In this document: positions 1-8,631 of the stretch, one piece after another
Layout: each line of letters opens with the position of its first letter
Position numbering within the stretch: position 1 is the stretch's first letter
NCBI GenBank assembly: GCA_910583775.1
Contig: CAJTYD010000001.1
Coordinates: forward strand, 1 to 64,000
DNA: 64,000 nt
Reading direction: 5' to 3'
From: an uncultured Muribaculaceae bacterium
GTDB lineage: Bacteria > Bacteroidota > Bacteroidia > Bacteroidales > Muribaculaceae
The notes under the pieces: generated by a model
What the model was told of the DNA's origin: nothing
The model's input: the letters and a program-made list of their open reading frames with translations, nothing else
The model's database searches: none
Program-made: the position numbers and the translations under genes

Positions 1-207
1 TTTATTAACCTTGTAATCATTCGGTTAGCTCAAAACTACCGAATCATTGTAATTATAAACTGTTCCCGGTCGGGGGCTCTTAAAACTCGACATACTTATG
101 ACCGACTTAACTCTTTTTAGTTTAATTTTAATAAACATTTTTTTGAATTCCCTTTCTATTTGAGAGATATTAGAGATATTCAAGAAGCGCCGCATGCCTG
201 TAATCTA
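1..207. other. AT-rich stretch without a gene
   Basis: No credible reading frame, tRNA or promoter was found before repeat element R1. The one open frame that reaches into this stretch (180-392, minus strand) lies mostly inside the repeat and has no family resemblance. The sequence is low-GC with short duplicated words around 160-180. Confidence 0.5.
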
Positions 208-598
208 AGAGCTTGTTCCTTAAAATTTCGAGGCCGTAGGGATTGCAGCCTTGGAGCGGATTTGGTCATTTGCTGAAAGGAGCATACCGAGGTATGTGAC
301 TGAAAGCAAAGGACCGAAGCCGCCCAAGGATGCGAGACAAGGGGTAATTTCTCTTGCCCGAAGGCCTTGATATTTTCTAAACAAGCTATCACAAATCGTA
401 TAATATTTTTATTTCTTTAACAATAAGATTTTATTACTATTAATGAGTCGAAAGTTTAATTACCTTAGCCTCGGCGCTTTTTGGCATATTTCGCGAGAGC
501 TCATCGGTCACGATGATCGCATCGCTCCCTCTTCGTCTCGCAAAATCTGCTCAAAAAACGCCGCCCCTACGACCTTGAAATTTTAAGGAACAAGCTCT
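208..598. repeat. Repeat element R1: 31-bp terminal inverted repeats and two opposed hairpin cores
   Basis: The ends, 208-238 and 568-598, are 31-bp inverted repeats with two mismatches and begin AGAGCTTGTTCCTTAAAATT. Inside are two copies of the 24-nt core shared by the R family: 279-302 on the plus strand (stem GCATAC, loop CGAG, stem GTATGT) and 505-528 on the minus strand (stem GCGATG, loop CGAT, stem CATCGT). Each core sits on its own long outer stem: 249-274 pairs with 305-329, and 475-502 pairs with 531-560. It lies upstream of the guanine deaminase promoter, so it is outside that transcript. It is the only double-core member in the window and resembles a bacterial interspersed mosaic arrangement. 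Direct observation of the repeats; mobility is inference. Confidence 0.85.
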
Positions 599-621
599 AA
601 AGATTTTAACTTAATCATATT

Positions 622-653
622 TTTGGGCGTTATAAGAATAAAGTGTAATTTTG
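622..653 (+). promoter_or_regulatory. Bacteroidota-type promoter for the guaD operon
   Basis: TTTG at 622-625, a 20-nt spacer, then TAATTTTG at 646-653 matches the Bacteroidota primary sigma consensus. The predicted transcription start is near 659, giving a leader of about 58 nt before the ATG at 717. Confidence 0.65.
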
Positions 654-716
654 TAATCGGCGCGAGGAGTCGGCTTTGTTTTAACAGGAATCCGAACGCC
701 CCAACGATAGAATAAA

Positions 717-1202
717 ATGTCAATACAGGACAAAGACTATAACCCGGAGTTCATGAAAATGGCGGCCAAACTGGCTTTCGACAATATCGACGGCGGAGGC
801 GGCCCCTTCGGAGCTGTGATCGTCAAGAACGGAGAAATCATCGCTACCGGCGCCAACAGCGTCACAATCACCAACGACCCTACTGCCCATGCAGAAATCA
901 ACGCCATAAGATCCGCATGCGGTTTACTGAACACTTTCTCCTTGCCGGGATGCATCGTCTACAGCAGCTGCGAACCCTGTCCGATGTGTCTGTCGGCTCT
1001 TTACTGGGCCGGCGTGAAAAAGATTTATTACGGCAACACAAAAGAAGACGCCGAGGCTATCGATTTTTCGGATAAATTCATCTATGACGAAATCGAGAAG
1101 CCACAGGGCAAAAGGCATATTCCAGGCATCAGAGTCGACAACAGCGAAACGATCAAAGCCTTCGAGAAATGGGCCGCGAAAAAAGACAGAATCAATTATT
1201 AA
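717..1202 (+). CDS. guaD: Guanine deaminase (cytidine deaminase-like fold)
   Basis: Predicted to hydrolyse guanine to xanthine and ammonia in purine salvage/catabolism, in the cytoplasm. The 161-residue length and overall sequence fit the short Bacillus-type guanine deaminases rather than the TIM-barrel GuaD. The zinc site is visible: His58 and catalytic Glu60 in TAHAEINAI, then Cys88 and Cys91 in the CEPCPMC segment. The C-terminal part (FIYDEIEKP) also resembles the Bacillus enzyme, which places its C-terminus in the partner active site. It is first in a same-strand run with only 17 nt to the next gene. The alternative, a tRNA adenosine deaminase (TadA), is less likely because of the guanine-deaminase-like C-terminus. 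Confidence 0.87.
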   Translation: MSIQDKDYNPEFMKMAAKLAFDNIDGGGGPFGAVIVKNGEIIATGANSVTITNDPTAHAEINAIRSACGLLNTFSLPGCIVYSSCEPCPMCLSALYWAGVKKIYYGNTKEDAEAIDFSDKFIYDEIEKPQGKRHIPGIRVDNSETIKAFEKWAAKKDRINY

Positions 1203-1219
1203 CCTCAAATATCTTTGAA

Positions 1220-2767
1220 ATGGAATTAAACGAAATTGATCTTGAAACCTTAAAAAACAAAGGAATTTCAGTAGAAAAATTTAACGAGGAGTTAAAAATG
1301 CTTGCAGAAGGGTTCCCGTATCTAAAGATAAAGGCTCCGGCAACCGTGGGAAACGGCATCTCGCGTCTTTCTCCCGATATGGAAGAGAAAGCCGTCAAAT
1401 GCTGGGACGAATATCGCGATGCAGGAGCGGTTGTCATGAAAATGGTTCCCGCAAGCGGGGCTGCCTCTCGTATGTTTAAGGATATTTTCTCTTTCATCAA
1501 TGGCAAAAAGGATAAGCCGGACAATGATTTCATTAAAAAGTTCTTTGAGGAAATCGAAAATTTCGCATTCTTCCCCCGTCTGAACTTCATCTGCCTCACT
1601 CTTTACGGACTCAGCGTGAATTCTCTGATCAAAGAGAAGAGATATAAGGATATAGCTAAAGCTCTGATCGAGAAGAACGGGCTTAACTACGGGAAACTGC
1701 CCAAGGCTTTGCTGCAGTTCCACAAAGTGATCGGAACAAGCCGCGCCTCTATCGAGGAGCATCTTGCCGAAGGAGCGCAATACGCCGCCGGCAAGGATAA
1801 GACCGTCAGAGTGCATTTCACTGTCTCCTCCGAACATCTGCCTCTGGTCCAGGCCAAGATCGAAGAGGCTGCCGGTCATATCGGCAACGTCTACGGCGTG
1901 ATGTTCAATATAACATACAGTGTCCAGAAGCCCTCTACCGACACGGTGGCCGCTAACATGGACGGCACTCCTTATCGCGAACAGGGGGAACTCTTCTTCC
2001 GTCCCGGCGGACATGGAGCATTGATCGAAAACCTCAATGACCTTGACGCCGACGTCATCTTCATCAAAAATATCGATAACGTCGTTCCTGATGAAAGACG
2101 CGAATCGACAATCAGATATAAAAAGATTCTGGGAGGCATACTCGTAGCCACAAAGCAGAAAATCAACGAGTATTGCTCCCGTCTTGAAAAAGGAGTTCCT
2201 TCGTCGGAGGAACTTTCCGAAATGCTCGCTTTCCTGCGGCAGGTGCTTTGCGTCACAAACGATTCCTGCGACGACATGACGGATTCCGAAAAGGCGAAAT
2301 ACATTTATTCCAAGCTCAACCGTCCGATAAGAGTATGCGGCATGGTCAAGAACGAGGGCGAGCCCGGCGGAGGTCCTTATCTCACCTACAACTCCGACGG
2401 GACAGTGAGCCCGCAGATCCTTGAATCATCTCAGATTGATCCCAAAAACAAAGAGGCGATGAAGATGATGAAGGAATCGACCCACTTCAATCCCGTAGAT
2501 CTCGCAGTCTCCATCAAAAACTATCATGGCGACAAGTTCAACCTCCCTGAATTCGTCGACAAGGCCACCGGCTTCATCTCGATCAAGAGCCGCGAAGGCT
2601 TTGAAATCAAAGCCCTCGAGCTTCCCGGTCTTTGGAACGGATCGATGAGCGACTGGAACACTGTCCTCGTGGAGGTGCCTGCTTCGACATTCAATCCCGT
2701 CAAGACAGTAAACGATCTTCTTCGTGAAGCTCATCAGCCTCTGAAAAATTCCGACAACGCAAACTGA
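1220..2767 (+). CDS. DUF4301 family protein
   Basis: A 515-residue cytoplasmic protein of the Bacteroidota family DUF4301; the biochemical role is not known to me. An N-terminal motif, KMVPASGAASRMF near residues 73-85, resembles the glycine-rich nucleotide loop of sugar-nucleotide pyrophosphorylases, so a nucleotidyltransferase-like fold is possible; this is inference. A conserved-looking block, VCGMVKNEGEPGGGPY, lies in the C-terminal third. The ATG at 1220 was chosen because the longer frame from 1169 would overlap the guanine deaminase gene by 34 nt and add 17 residues without family character. Only 2 nt separate its stop from the next start, so it is cotranscribed with the genes on either side. 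Confidence 0.8.
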   Translation: MELNEIDLETLKNKGISVEKFNEELKMLAEGFPYLKIKAPATVGNGISRLSPDMEEKAVKCWDEYRDAGAVVMKMVPASGAASRMFKDIFSFINGKKDKPDNDFIKKFFEEIENFAFFPRLNFICLTLYGLSVNSLIKEKRYKDIAKALIEKNGLNYGKLPKALLQFHKVIGTSRASIEEHLAEGAQYAAGKDKTVRVHFTVSSEHLPLVQAKIEEAAGHIGNVYGVMFNITYSVQKPSTDTVAANMDGTPYREQGELFFRPGGHGALIENLNDLDADVIFIKNIDNVVPDERRESTIRYKKILGGILVATKQKINEYCSRLEKGVPSSEELSEMLAFLRQVLCVTNDSCDDMTDSEKAKYIYSKLNRPIRVCGMVKNEGEPGGGPYLTYNSDGTVSPQILESSQIDPKNKEAMKMMKESTHFNPVDLAVSIKNYHGDKFNLPEFVDKATGFISIKSREGFEIKALELPGLWNGSMSDWNTVLVEVPASTFNPVKTVNDLLREAHQPLKNSDNAN

Positions 2768-2769
2768 AA

Positions 2770-3519
2770 ATGAAAAAATTATCATTTACCTCCCTTGCGG
2801 CGTTATCGGCCGCATTCCTGCTCCTTCTCCTTCCGGCTTGCTCCGGAGGGAAGGGAGACAAGGGGAATGCCAAGGAGAAGTATGCGGCTTCCCTAAACGA
2901 TTCTATCGCGCAGGCTGAAAAGGAGATTTCAGAATGTGAGATCCGACTCAAGCAAGCGGGCGACAGTGCCAACGTATGGATGCGTGATTTCACCCCTGTC
3001 AAGAATCCGCGTGAAGTGGAAGGCTATATGATTTTTTCCGGATGGCAGAACCGTTATCCGCTGCAGTCGACCGGGATGGTGGCGCGTATCAACGAGAATG
3101 AGCAGCTTGAACTCATCGCAGCCCTTGCGGGAGGCCGGTTCACATCCATAGCCGTGACCACCCCCTACGGGACCGCCTTCTCCGATACCGTTCCCCACGA
3201 TCAGGCAATGAACTATAAACGCGAAAATCTGAATACGGTGATGTTCTCCGGAGCACGCGCCGATTCGATAGCACGGCTCATATCCGACAATGCCCTCAAC
3301 GACGTCAGAGTTGAATTCATTGAGAACGGCGTCAGAGGGAACTGGACAATGCCCGGCGACTATAAGAAAATGGTTTCGGCCACCTGGATGCTTTATTCAG
3401 CCCGACGCGACCAGATCCGACTCGAGGGGAGAATAAAGATGCTGCATGAGAAGATCAATCTGCTTCGCGCCCACATCGACCGTCACTCCGACAACCCGAA
3501 AAATTCCGATAACAGATAA
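2770..3519 (+). CDS. Hypothetical lipoprotein with charged helical ends
   Basis: A 249-residue protein with a lipoprotein signal: Lys-Lys start, a leucine-rich hydrophobic stretch, and lipobox LPAC with Cys near residue 25, so it is probably anchored in the cell envelope. After a Gly/Lys-rich linker there is a helical segment (residues about 37-65), a compact middle domain, and a C-terminal helix rich in Arg, Glu and Leu (about 205-240), consistent with coiled-coil contacts. I do not recognise the family. It starts 2 nt after the DUF4301 gene and ends 6 nt before the hydrolase gene, so the three are translated from one message. Confidence 0.75.
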   Translation: MKKLSFTSLAALSAAFLLLLLPACSGGKGDKGNAKEKYAASLNDSIAQAEKEISECEIRLKQAGDSANVWMRDFTPVKNPREVEGYMIFSGWQNRYPLQSTGMVARINENEQLELIAALAGGRFTSIAVTTPYGTAFSDTVPHDQAMNYKRENLNTVMFSGARADSIARLISDNALNDVRVEFIENGVRGNWTMPGDYKKMVSATWMLYSARRDQIRLEGRIKMLHEKINLLRAHIDRHSDNPKNSDNR

Positions 3520-3525
3520 TTAAGT

Positions 3526-4572
3526 ATGAGAAAGCTTCTTCTGATTCCGCTTCTGCTCGGGTCGGCCATCGCTTTCGGCGAATGGCATTTCCCGGAGAAA
3601 TACACGGGGCCCGTAACGGAGACCACCGACATTTCGTGGCACCCCGACATCCTCGAAGGATATGAGGCAAGGTATGTGAACCAGGGGGAGGCTTTCGATG
3701 GTCCCTGCCGGTCTACGATCATCCGTAAACTTTCAAAAAAGCCGTCACACCGCGCATATCTGTATGTGCACGGATTCAACGACTATTTTTTTCAGAAGGA
3801 AATGGGCGAACGGTTTGTCGATTCTGGCTATAACTTCTATGCCGTCGACTTAAGAAGATACGGCCGGAGCTGGCAGCCATGGCAATACCCTTTCAACGTC
3901 AGGAAGCAGAAAGAATATTTCAACGACATCGATTCGGCACTGGCACAGATCCGTCGTGACGGAAATGTCGACATCACTCTTTCGGGACACTCCACCGGCG
4001 GACTCACCGTGGCATATTTCGCCGCGATGAAAGGCGCGCGATGCGGAGTGAACCGCGTGGTTACCGACAGCCCGTTTCTCGAATGGAATTTCAGTCCTGT
4101 CATGCGCAATGTAGGCGCTCCTCTGATAGGCTTCCTGGCGAAGCTTTTTCCCGACAGCAAGATAAAGCAGAGCCATTGCGACGGTTATGCCTACAGTCTG
4201 CTCAAGGAATATTATGGTGAATGGACCTATAACACCGACTGGAAAATGATTTATTCTCCTCCGGTGACGTTCAGCTGGGTGGGAGCAATCAACCACGCGC
4301 AGTCGGAATTGATGAAGAAAGCCGCCAACATCACCGTTCCAATTCTGGTTATGCACAGCAGCCGAAAGATTTCGGGATGCAACTACACGCCTGAATTCAA
4401 GACCGGCGACTGCGTCCTTGACCCCTTCATGCTCCAGAAGAGAGGAGAGAAACTGGGACGAGTCAGAGAGGTCTGCGCCATCGACAGCGGCATCCATGAT
4501 CTCATTCTCTCCCCTCTTCCCGCAAGAGAAGCGGCTTACGATACGATCTTCAGCTTTATCCGCGCCCACTAA
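3526..4572 (+). CDS. Secreted alpha/beta hydrolase (lysophospholipase-like, Hydrolase_4)
   Basis: A 348-residue serine hydrolase with an N-terminal export signal (about residues 1-18, cleaved near AFG). The oxyanion-hole segment YLYVHGFNDYF lies at about 78-88, the nucleophile elbow GHSTGG has Ser156, and a candidate catalytic His is in GIHDLIL about 20 residues from the C-terminus. The fold is that of monoacylglycerol lipase/lysophospholipase-type hydrolases; the substrate cannot be read from sequence. It is last in the four-gene run starting with guaD, with a 6-nt gap from the lipoprotein. No strong terminator hairpin follows; the downstream DNA is a short AT-rich tandem repeat. Confidence 0.82.
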   Translation: MRKLLLIPLLLGSAIAFGEWHFPEKYTGPVTETTDISWHPDILEGYEARYVNQGEAFDGPCRSTIIRKLSKKPSHRAYLYVHGFNDYFFQKEMGERFVDSGYNFYAVDLRRYGRSWQPWQYPFNVRKQKEYFNDIDSALAQIRRDGNVDITLSGHSTGGLTVAYFAAMKGARCGVNRVVTDSPFLEWNFSPVMRNVGAPLIGFLAKLFPDSKIKQSHCDGYAYSLLKEYYGEWTYNTDWKMIYSPPVTFSWVGAINHAQSELMKKAANITVPILVMHSSRKISGCNYTPEFKTGDCVLDPFMLQKRGEKLGRVREVCAIDSGIHDLILSPLPAREAAYDTIFSFIRAH

Positions 4573-4587
4573 AGCAATCAAGTATAG

Positions 4588-4623
4588 GACTTATAAGATT
4601 TATAAGACTTATAGAATTTATAA
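4588..4623 (+). repeat. Short tandem repeat, four copies of GAYTTATAA
   Basis: Four nearly adjacent 9-bp units (GACTTATAA, GATTTATAA, GACTTATAG, GAATTTATAA) lie between the hydrolase stop and the tRNA-His promoter. Copy number in such arrays is typically unstable. No coding role is possible here. Confidence 0.6.
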
Positions 4624-4659
4624 GGATTATATATCATTAGCGAAATTATCGCAAAAAAA

Positions 4660-4691
4660 TTTGCAGATATAAAAAATAAGCTATAACTTTG
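4660..4691 (+). promoter_or_regulatory. Promoter of tRNA-His
   Basis: TTTG at 4660-4663, 20-nt spacer, TAACTTTG at 4684-4691: an exact Bacteroidota promoter 23 nt before the tRNA 5' end. The same arrangement precedes the other two tRNA genes in the window. Confidence 0.75.
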
Positions 4692-4714
4692 CAACGCTTT
4701 TAAGGAAAGCGCAT

Positions 4715-4789
<75 letters not shown>

Positions 4790-4795
4790 CGCAGA

Positions 4796-4827
4796 AGAGC
4801 AGGTTTTCATGACCTGCTCTTTTTTTG
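4796..4827 (+). terminator. Rho-independent terminator of tRNA-His
   Basis: Perfect 9-bp stem AGAGCAGGT / ACCTGCTCT with a 7-nt loop, followed by seven T residues. Confidence 0.85.
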
Positions 4828-5037
4828 TCTTTTTCGGAACAATTAGGCTCCGGACAGTGTTATTAAAATACGATTATTGTATTTGCACTGTGTTTTATTG
4901 AGATAAATACATTGCGTATTTATCTTGGTGTTAAAAGAGATTTTAATGCTGTAATGGAGTTGGAATTGCGAAATTTCAACTCCATTTTCAATTTTCAAAG
5001 GATTTTTGCTAACTTCGCATTCGAAACACTTTTTCAA

Positions 5038-7068
5038 ATGTCGAAATCTAAATTATTATTCACAATATTTCTCTTTTCTCTCTTTGGATCTTTTGCATCA
5101 TCTGCTCAAAAGGCCAAAGGGCCGTCGCAAAGCGTTTCGGCCGCCGACGACCGTACGAAATATAAAGTAGGAAACGCCTGGACGCTCTCCTATCCTCTCG
5201 GAACCCACGAGGCCTCGACCATCGATACCCTTCTCTATAATTACCAGCGCCAGTTCATCCCGTCGCTCAACAGCGACGCCTGGGCCACTACCGGTGTATT
5301 CGCCGGTGAAGGCATGAACCTTCTCTTTTTCCAGCGTCCGCAGAGATCGCAATTCCTCTTCGAGGATGGTCTGCGGCATTATCTGCCCACTTTCGACAAA
5401 GAGAAATTCTATAATGTCTACATCCCGATGACCCTGCTGTCGTATAACTTCGGAGGAGGAAGGGAAACAAGGAACGATGCCCTGCGTGCCACTTTCGCCG
5501 GAAACGTAAACCGCAAAATCGGCATCGGAGCGAATATCAACTACCTCTACACAAAAGGTTCATACGACCACCAGGCCGCCAAAAACATGAACTTCGGCTT
5601 CAAGGCCTACTATAACGGCGACAGATATGAAGCCCAGGCTTTTATCAACCAATACAACACCACAAACCAGGAAAACGGAGGTATCACAGATGACCTTTAC
5701 ATCACCGACCCGGCCGTGCTCCAGGGAGGTGTGGCGACAATAGAACCCAAGAGCATCCCGGTGAGGCTTTCAACAGCCCAGAACCGTCTTATCGGCTCGC
5801 AGTTCTATATGACGCACGCATATAAGCTCGGTTTCTGGAGAGACGACACACAGCCTGAAGACACCGTGGAAAGGAAGACTTTCATTCCCGTCACAAAATT
5901 CATCTATGCATTCGACTATAAGTTCAATCACCGTATCTTCCGCAACTTGAACGCCACTCAGGCCAGGGAATTCTGGAAAGATACATTCTTCAACCTCGAT
6001 GAAAGCAACGATCAGACATATTACTGGTCACTCTCCAACACTTTCGGGATCTCGATGATCGAAGGCTTTCAGAAATGGGCCAAATTCGGTCTTTCTGCAT
6101 ATATTTCATACGAAATCGACCGGTTCCGTCAGGAGTGGCTCATGCCCAATGAAGAGGAGACCAACCCGACGGCCGACGAATCGCTTTCGCCGGTTCCCGA
6201 AAACGTAAGTCTCGACCCTATCAAGAAACGCAGCAGGCTCTGGGTCGGAGGCCGTCTTGAGAAAATGAAGGGCAATATCCTCAGATATTACGCCAACGCT
6301 AAATTCGGACTTCTCGGCGATGCGATCGGAGACATAGACATCGACGGTCATGTGGAAACCCGCTTCCGACTCGGGAAAGACACAGTCGTCATTGCCGCCG
6401 ACGGATTCTTCCGCAACACAGAGCCCTCTTACCTGCTCCAGCACTACATAGGGAACCATTTCGTCTGGGACAATGATTTCGGAAAGACAAGAGATTTCCG
6501 CGTAGGCGGTCATCTCCATATCCCCTGGACCTCCACCGACCTTCGCGCCGGAGTGGAGAATATCCAGAACTACATCTACTTCGACGCTGAATCCATGCCT
6601 CGCCAGCACAGCGGATCGATCCAGGTGTTTTCAGCCTCCATCGAGCAAAAGCTGAAGTTCGGCATCTGGAACTGGAACAATACCGTGACCTATCAGACAT
6701 CATCCAACAAAGACGTGCTTCCTCTCCCCCAGCTAAGCGTCTACAGCAATATGTTCCTTAGCTTCACCGCTTTCAAGGTGCTGCATCTTCAGATCGGTCT
6801 CGACTGCGACTGGTATACGAAATATAACGGCTACGACTACCAGCCAGCTACGATGTCGTTTCATGTCCAGGGCGAGAATCCGATAAAGACCGGCAACTTC
6901 CCCATGGCCAACCTATATATGGACGCAAAACTCTACAAGACCCGGTTTTTCGTAGCGTGGACCCATGTTAACCAGGGACTCTTCAAGAGCAACTACTTCT
7001 CCCTCCCCCACTACCCCATCAGCCCGAGAATGCTCCGTTTCGGAATCTCGATCGACTTCGCCAACTAA
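5038..7068 (+). CDS. Putative outer-membrane porin (Porin_10-like beta-barrel)
   Basis: A 676-residue protein with a Sec signal (Lys-rich start, LLFTIFLFSLFGSFASS, cleavage near SSA). The rest alternates polar and aromatic residues in short strands with many Tyr, Trp and Asn, and ends in a terminal Phe-Ala-Asn strand, as in outer-membrane barrels. Sequence character and length match the Bacteroidota putative porin family. The ATG at 5038 is preferred over the longer frame from 4912 because it begins directly with the signal peptide; the upstream 42 codons cover a promoter-like TAACTTCG at 5010-5017. Monocistronic, convergent with kbl. Pore function is inference. Confidence 0.8.
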   Translation: MSKSKLLFTIFLFSLFGSFASSAQKAKGPSQSVSAADDRTKYKVGNAWTLSYPLGTHEASTIDTLLYNYQRQFIPSLNSDAWATTGVFAGEGMNLLFFQRPQRSQFLFEDGLRHYLPTFDKEKFYNVYIPMTLLSYNFGGGRETRNDALRATFAGNVNRKIGIGANINYLYTKGSYDHQAAKNMNFGFKAYYNGDRYEAQAFINQYNTTNQENGGITDDLYITDPAVLQGGVATIEPKSIPVRLSTAQNRLIGSQFYMTHAYKLGFWRDDTQPEDTVERKTFIPVTKFIYAFDYKFNHRIFRNLNATQAREFWKDTFFNLDESNDQTYYWSLSNTFGISMIEGFQKWAKFGLSAYISYEIDRFRQEWLMPNEEETNPTADESLSPVPENVSLDPIKKRSRLWVGGRLEKMKGNILRYYANAKFGLLGDAIGDIDIDGHVETRFRLGKDTVVIAADGFFRNTEPSYLLQHYIGNHFVWDNDFGKTRDFRVGGHLHIPWTSTDLRAGVENIQNYIYFDAESMPRQHSGSIQVFSASIEQKLKFGIWNWNNTVTYQTSSNKDVLPLPQLSVYSNMFLSFTAFKVLHLQIGLDCDWYTKYNGYDYQPATMSFHVQGENPIKTGNFPMANLYMDAKLYKTRFFVAWTHVNQGLFKSNYFSLPHYPISPRMLRFGISIDFAN

Positions 7069-7142
7069 AAATATTTTACTCGGAATTCTCCGGAGCAATG
7101 CGGCCCAGCTAAAAACATCACAGAAACATAACACGATAAGAT

Positions 7143-7180
7143 AAAAAAAAGTCCGGAAGCACTCGCCTCCGGACTTTCTT
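7143..7180. terminator. Bidirectional terminator between porin and kbl
   Basis: Stem AGTCCGGA / TCCGGACT with A-rich DNA on the left and T-rich DNA on the right, so it can end both the plus-strand porin transcript and the minus-strand kbl transcript. Confidence 0.8.
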
Positions 7181-7201
7181 ATCATATTGCAAAAAGTTTC
7201 A

Positions 7202-8395
7202 TTACTTGATGACGCCCATCTTCTTGCCGACTTTGACGAAGGCGGCGATGGCCTTGTCAAGCTGCTCGCGTGTATGGGCGGCAGAAAGCTGCACGCGGAT
7301 ACGTGCCTGTCCTTTCGGAACAACAGGATAATAGAACCCTGTAACGTAGATACCTTCTTTCTGCATCTCGGCTGCGAAATCCTGAGAAAGCTTGGCGTCA
7401 TAAAGCATGACGGCGCAGATAGCGCTCTGTGTCGGCTTGATGTCGAAGCCGGCAGCCAGCATCTTCTCGCGGAAATATTTCACGTTCTCCATAAGAGTTG
7501 TGTGGAGGTCGTTGCTCTCGCCGAGCATCTTGAACATCTCGATGCTTGCGCCTACGATCGAAGGAGCGACCGAGTTGGAGAAGAGATAGGGACGTGAACG
7601 CTGACGAAGAATGTCGATGATCTCTTTGGGGCCTGTGGTGAAACCGCCCATGGCGCCGCCGAACGATTTTCCGAGCGTGCCGGTGAAGATATCGATCTTG
7701 CCGTAGCAGTTGAATTTTTCTGCAACACCGTGGCCGGTCTCGCCGACAACACCGGCAGAATGGCTTTCATCGACCATTACGAGAGCGCCGTATTTGTCGG
7801 CAAGCTCGCAGATCTTGTCCATAGGAGCCACATTGCCGTCCATTGAGAATACGCCGTCGGTAGCGATGATCTTATAGCGGCAGTCGGCGGCTTCTTTGAG
7901 GCAACGCTCGAGGTCTTCCATATCGGCGTTTTTGTAACGGAAACGTTTTGCCTTGCAGAGACGGACGCCATCGATGATCGACGCATGGTTGAGCGAGTCG
8001 CTGATGATAGCGTCCTCATCTGTGAAGAGAGGCTCGAACAATCCGCCGTTGGCATCAAAACAAGCGGCATAAAGAATAGTGTCTTCAGTCTTGAAATAGT
8101 CGCTGATGGCTTTTTCAAGTTCTTTGTGGAGGTCCTGGGTTCCGCAGATGAATCTTACGGACGACATACCATATCCACGGCGGTCCATAGCTTTCTTGGC
8201 AGCCTCGATCAGACGGCTGTTGTCAGCAAGGCCCAGATAGTTGTTTGCGCAGAAGTTCAACACCTCTCCGTTTACGTTCTCGACTTCTATGTCTGAACCC
8301 TGAGGAGTAACGATAATACGCTCCTGTTTGTAAAGTCCGGCATCCTTGATGTCCTGAAGCTCTTTCTGAAGATGCTCCTTAAATTTAGTGTACAT
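7202..8395 (-). CDS. kbl: Glycine C-acetyltransferase (2-amino-3-ketobutyrate CoA ligase)
   Basis: A PLP enzyme of the alpha-oxoamine synthase family, 397 residues, the usual length. It cleaves 2-amino-3-ketobutyrate with CoA into glycine and acetyl-CoA, the second step of threonine degradation. Visible signature elements are NNYLGLADN near 51-59, the DESHSAG segment at 209-215, and the PLP lysine Lys243 in TGTLGKSFGG, matching Lys244 of the E. coli enzyme. The divergent neighbour is an SDR-type threonine dehydrogenase that makes its substrate. A minus-strand -7 box TAACTTTG (8509-8516) gives a leader of about 110 nt containing a large hairpin. Confidence 0.95.
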   Translation of the reverse strand: MYTKFKEHLQKELQDIKDAGLYKQERIIVTPQGSDIEVENVNGEVLNFCANNYLGLADNSRLIEAAKKAMDRRGYGMSSVRFICGTQDLHKELEKAISDYFKTEDTILYAACFDANGGLFEPLFTDEDAIISDSLNHASIIDGVRLCKAKRFRYKNADMEDLERCLKEAADCRYKIIATDGVFSMDGNVAPMDKICELADKYGALVMVDESHSAGVVGETGHGVAEKFNCYGKIDIFTGTLGKSFGGAMGGFTTGPKEIIDILRQRSRPYLFSNSVAPSIVGASIEMFKMLGESNDLHTTLMENVKYFREKMLAAGFDIKPTQSAICAVMLYDAKLSQDFAAEMQKEGIYVTGFYYPVVPKGQARIRVQLSAAHTREQLDKAIAAFVKVGKKMGVIK

Positions 8396-8420
8396 GATAC
8401 TTTATTAGGTTATTATGGAT

Positions 8421-8489
8421 TTAATGAAATTGTTTAATCCAGATCAGCCTCCTCATTAAAAATGAAGGAGTCTAAACAACTTCAATGAA
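8421..8489 (-). promoter_or_regulatory. Long imperfect hairpin in the kbl leader
   Basis: The 16-17 nt arms at 8421-8436 and 8473-8489 are near-complementary and enclose a second stem around CTCCTCATT / AATGAAGGAG. Because the kbl -7 box lies at 8509-8516 on the minus strand, the whole structure would be in the kbl 5' leader. It is not followed by a U tract, so it is not an ordinary terminator. Function unknown. Confidence 0.5.
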
Positions 8490-8508
8490 TTTGTTTGAAA
8501 ATTTTAAC

Positions 8509-8546
8509 CAAAGTTAGTCATTATTTATGATTTTTTCTTACATTTG
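8509..8546. promoter_or_regulatory. Divergent promoter region of kbl and threonine dehydrogenase
   Basis: TAACTTTG on the minus strand (8516 down to 8509) faces kbl, and TACATTTG on the plus strand (8539-8546) faces the dehydrogenase gene. The two -7 boxes are 22 bp apart, so a regulator bound here could control both genes. The -33 elements are poor matches. Confidence 0.5.
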
Positions 8547-8631
8547 CACTGAAAAAAGACCTTAAATTTTAAAAAAATTTTCGTAACGAACCTATTAACA
8601 TAACTATCAACAAATTATTGAATATTACGTC

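Noticed and set aside
1169..1219. Upstream extension of the DUF4301 gene
   Set aside because: It overlaps the guanine deaminase gene and adds no family-like residues; ATG 1220 fits better.
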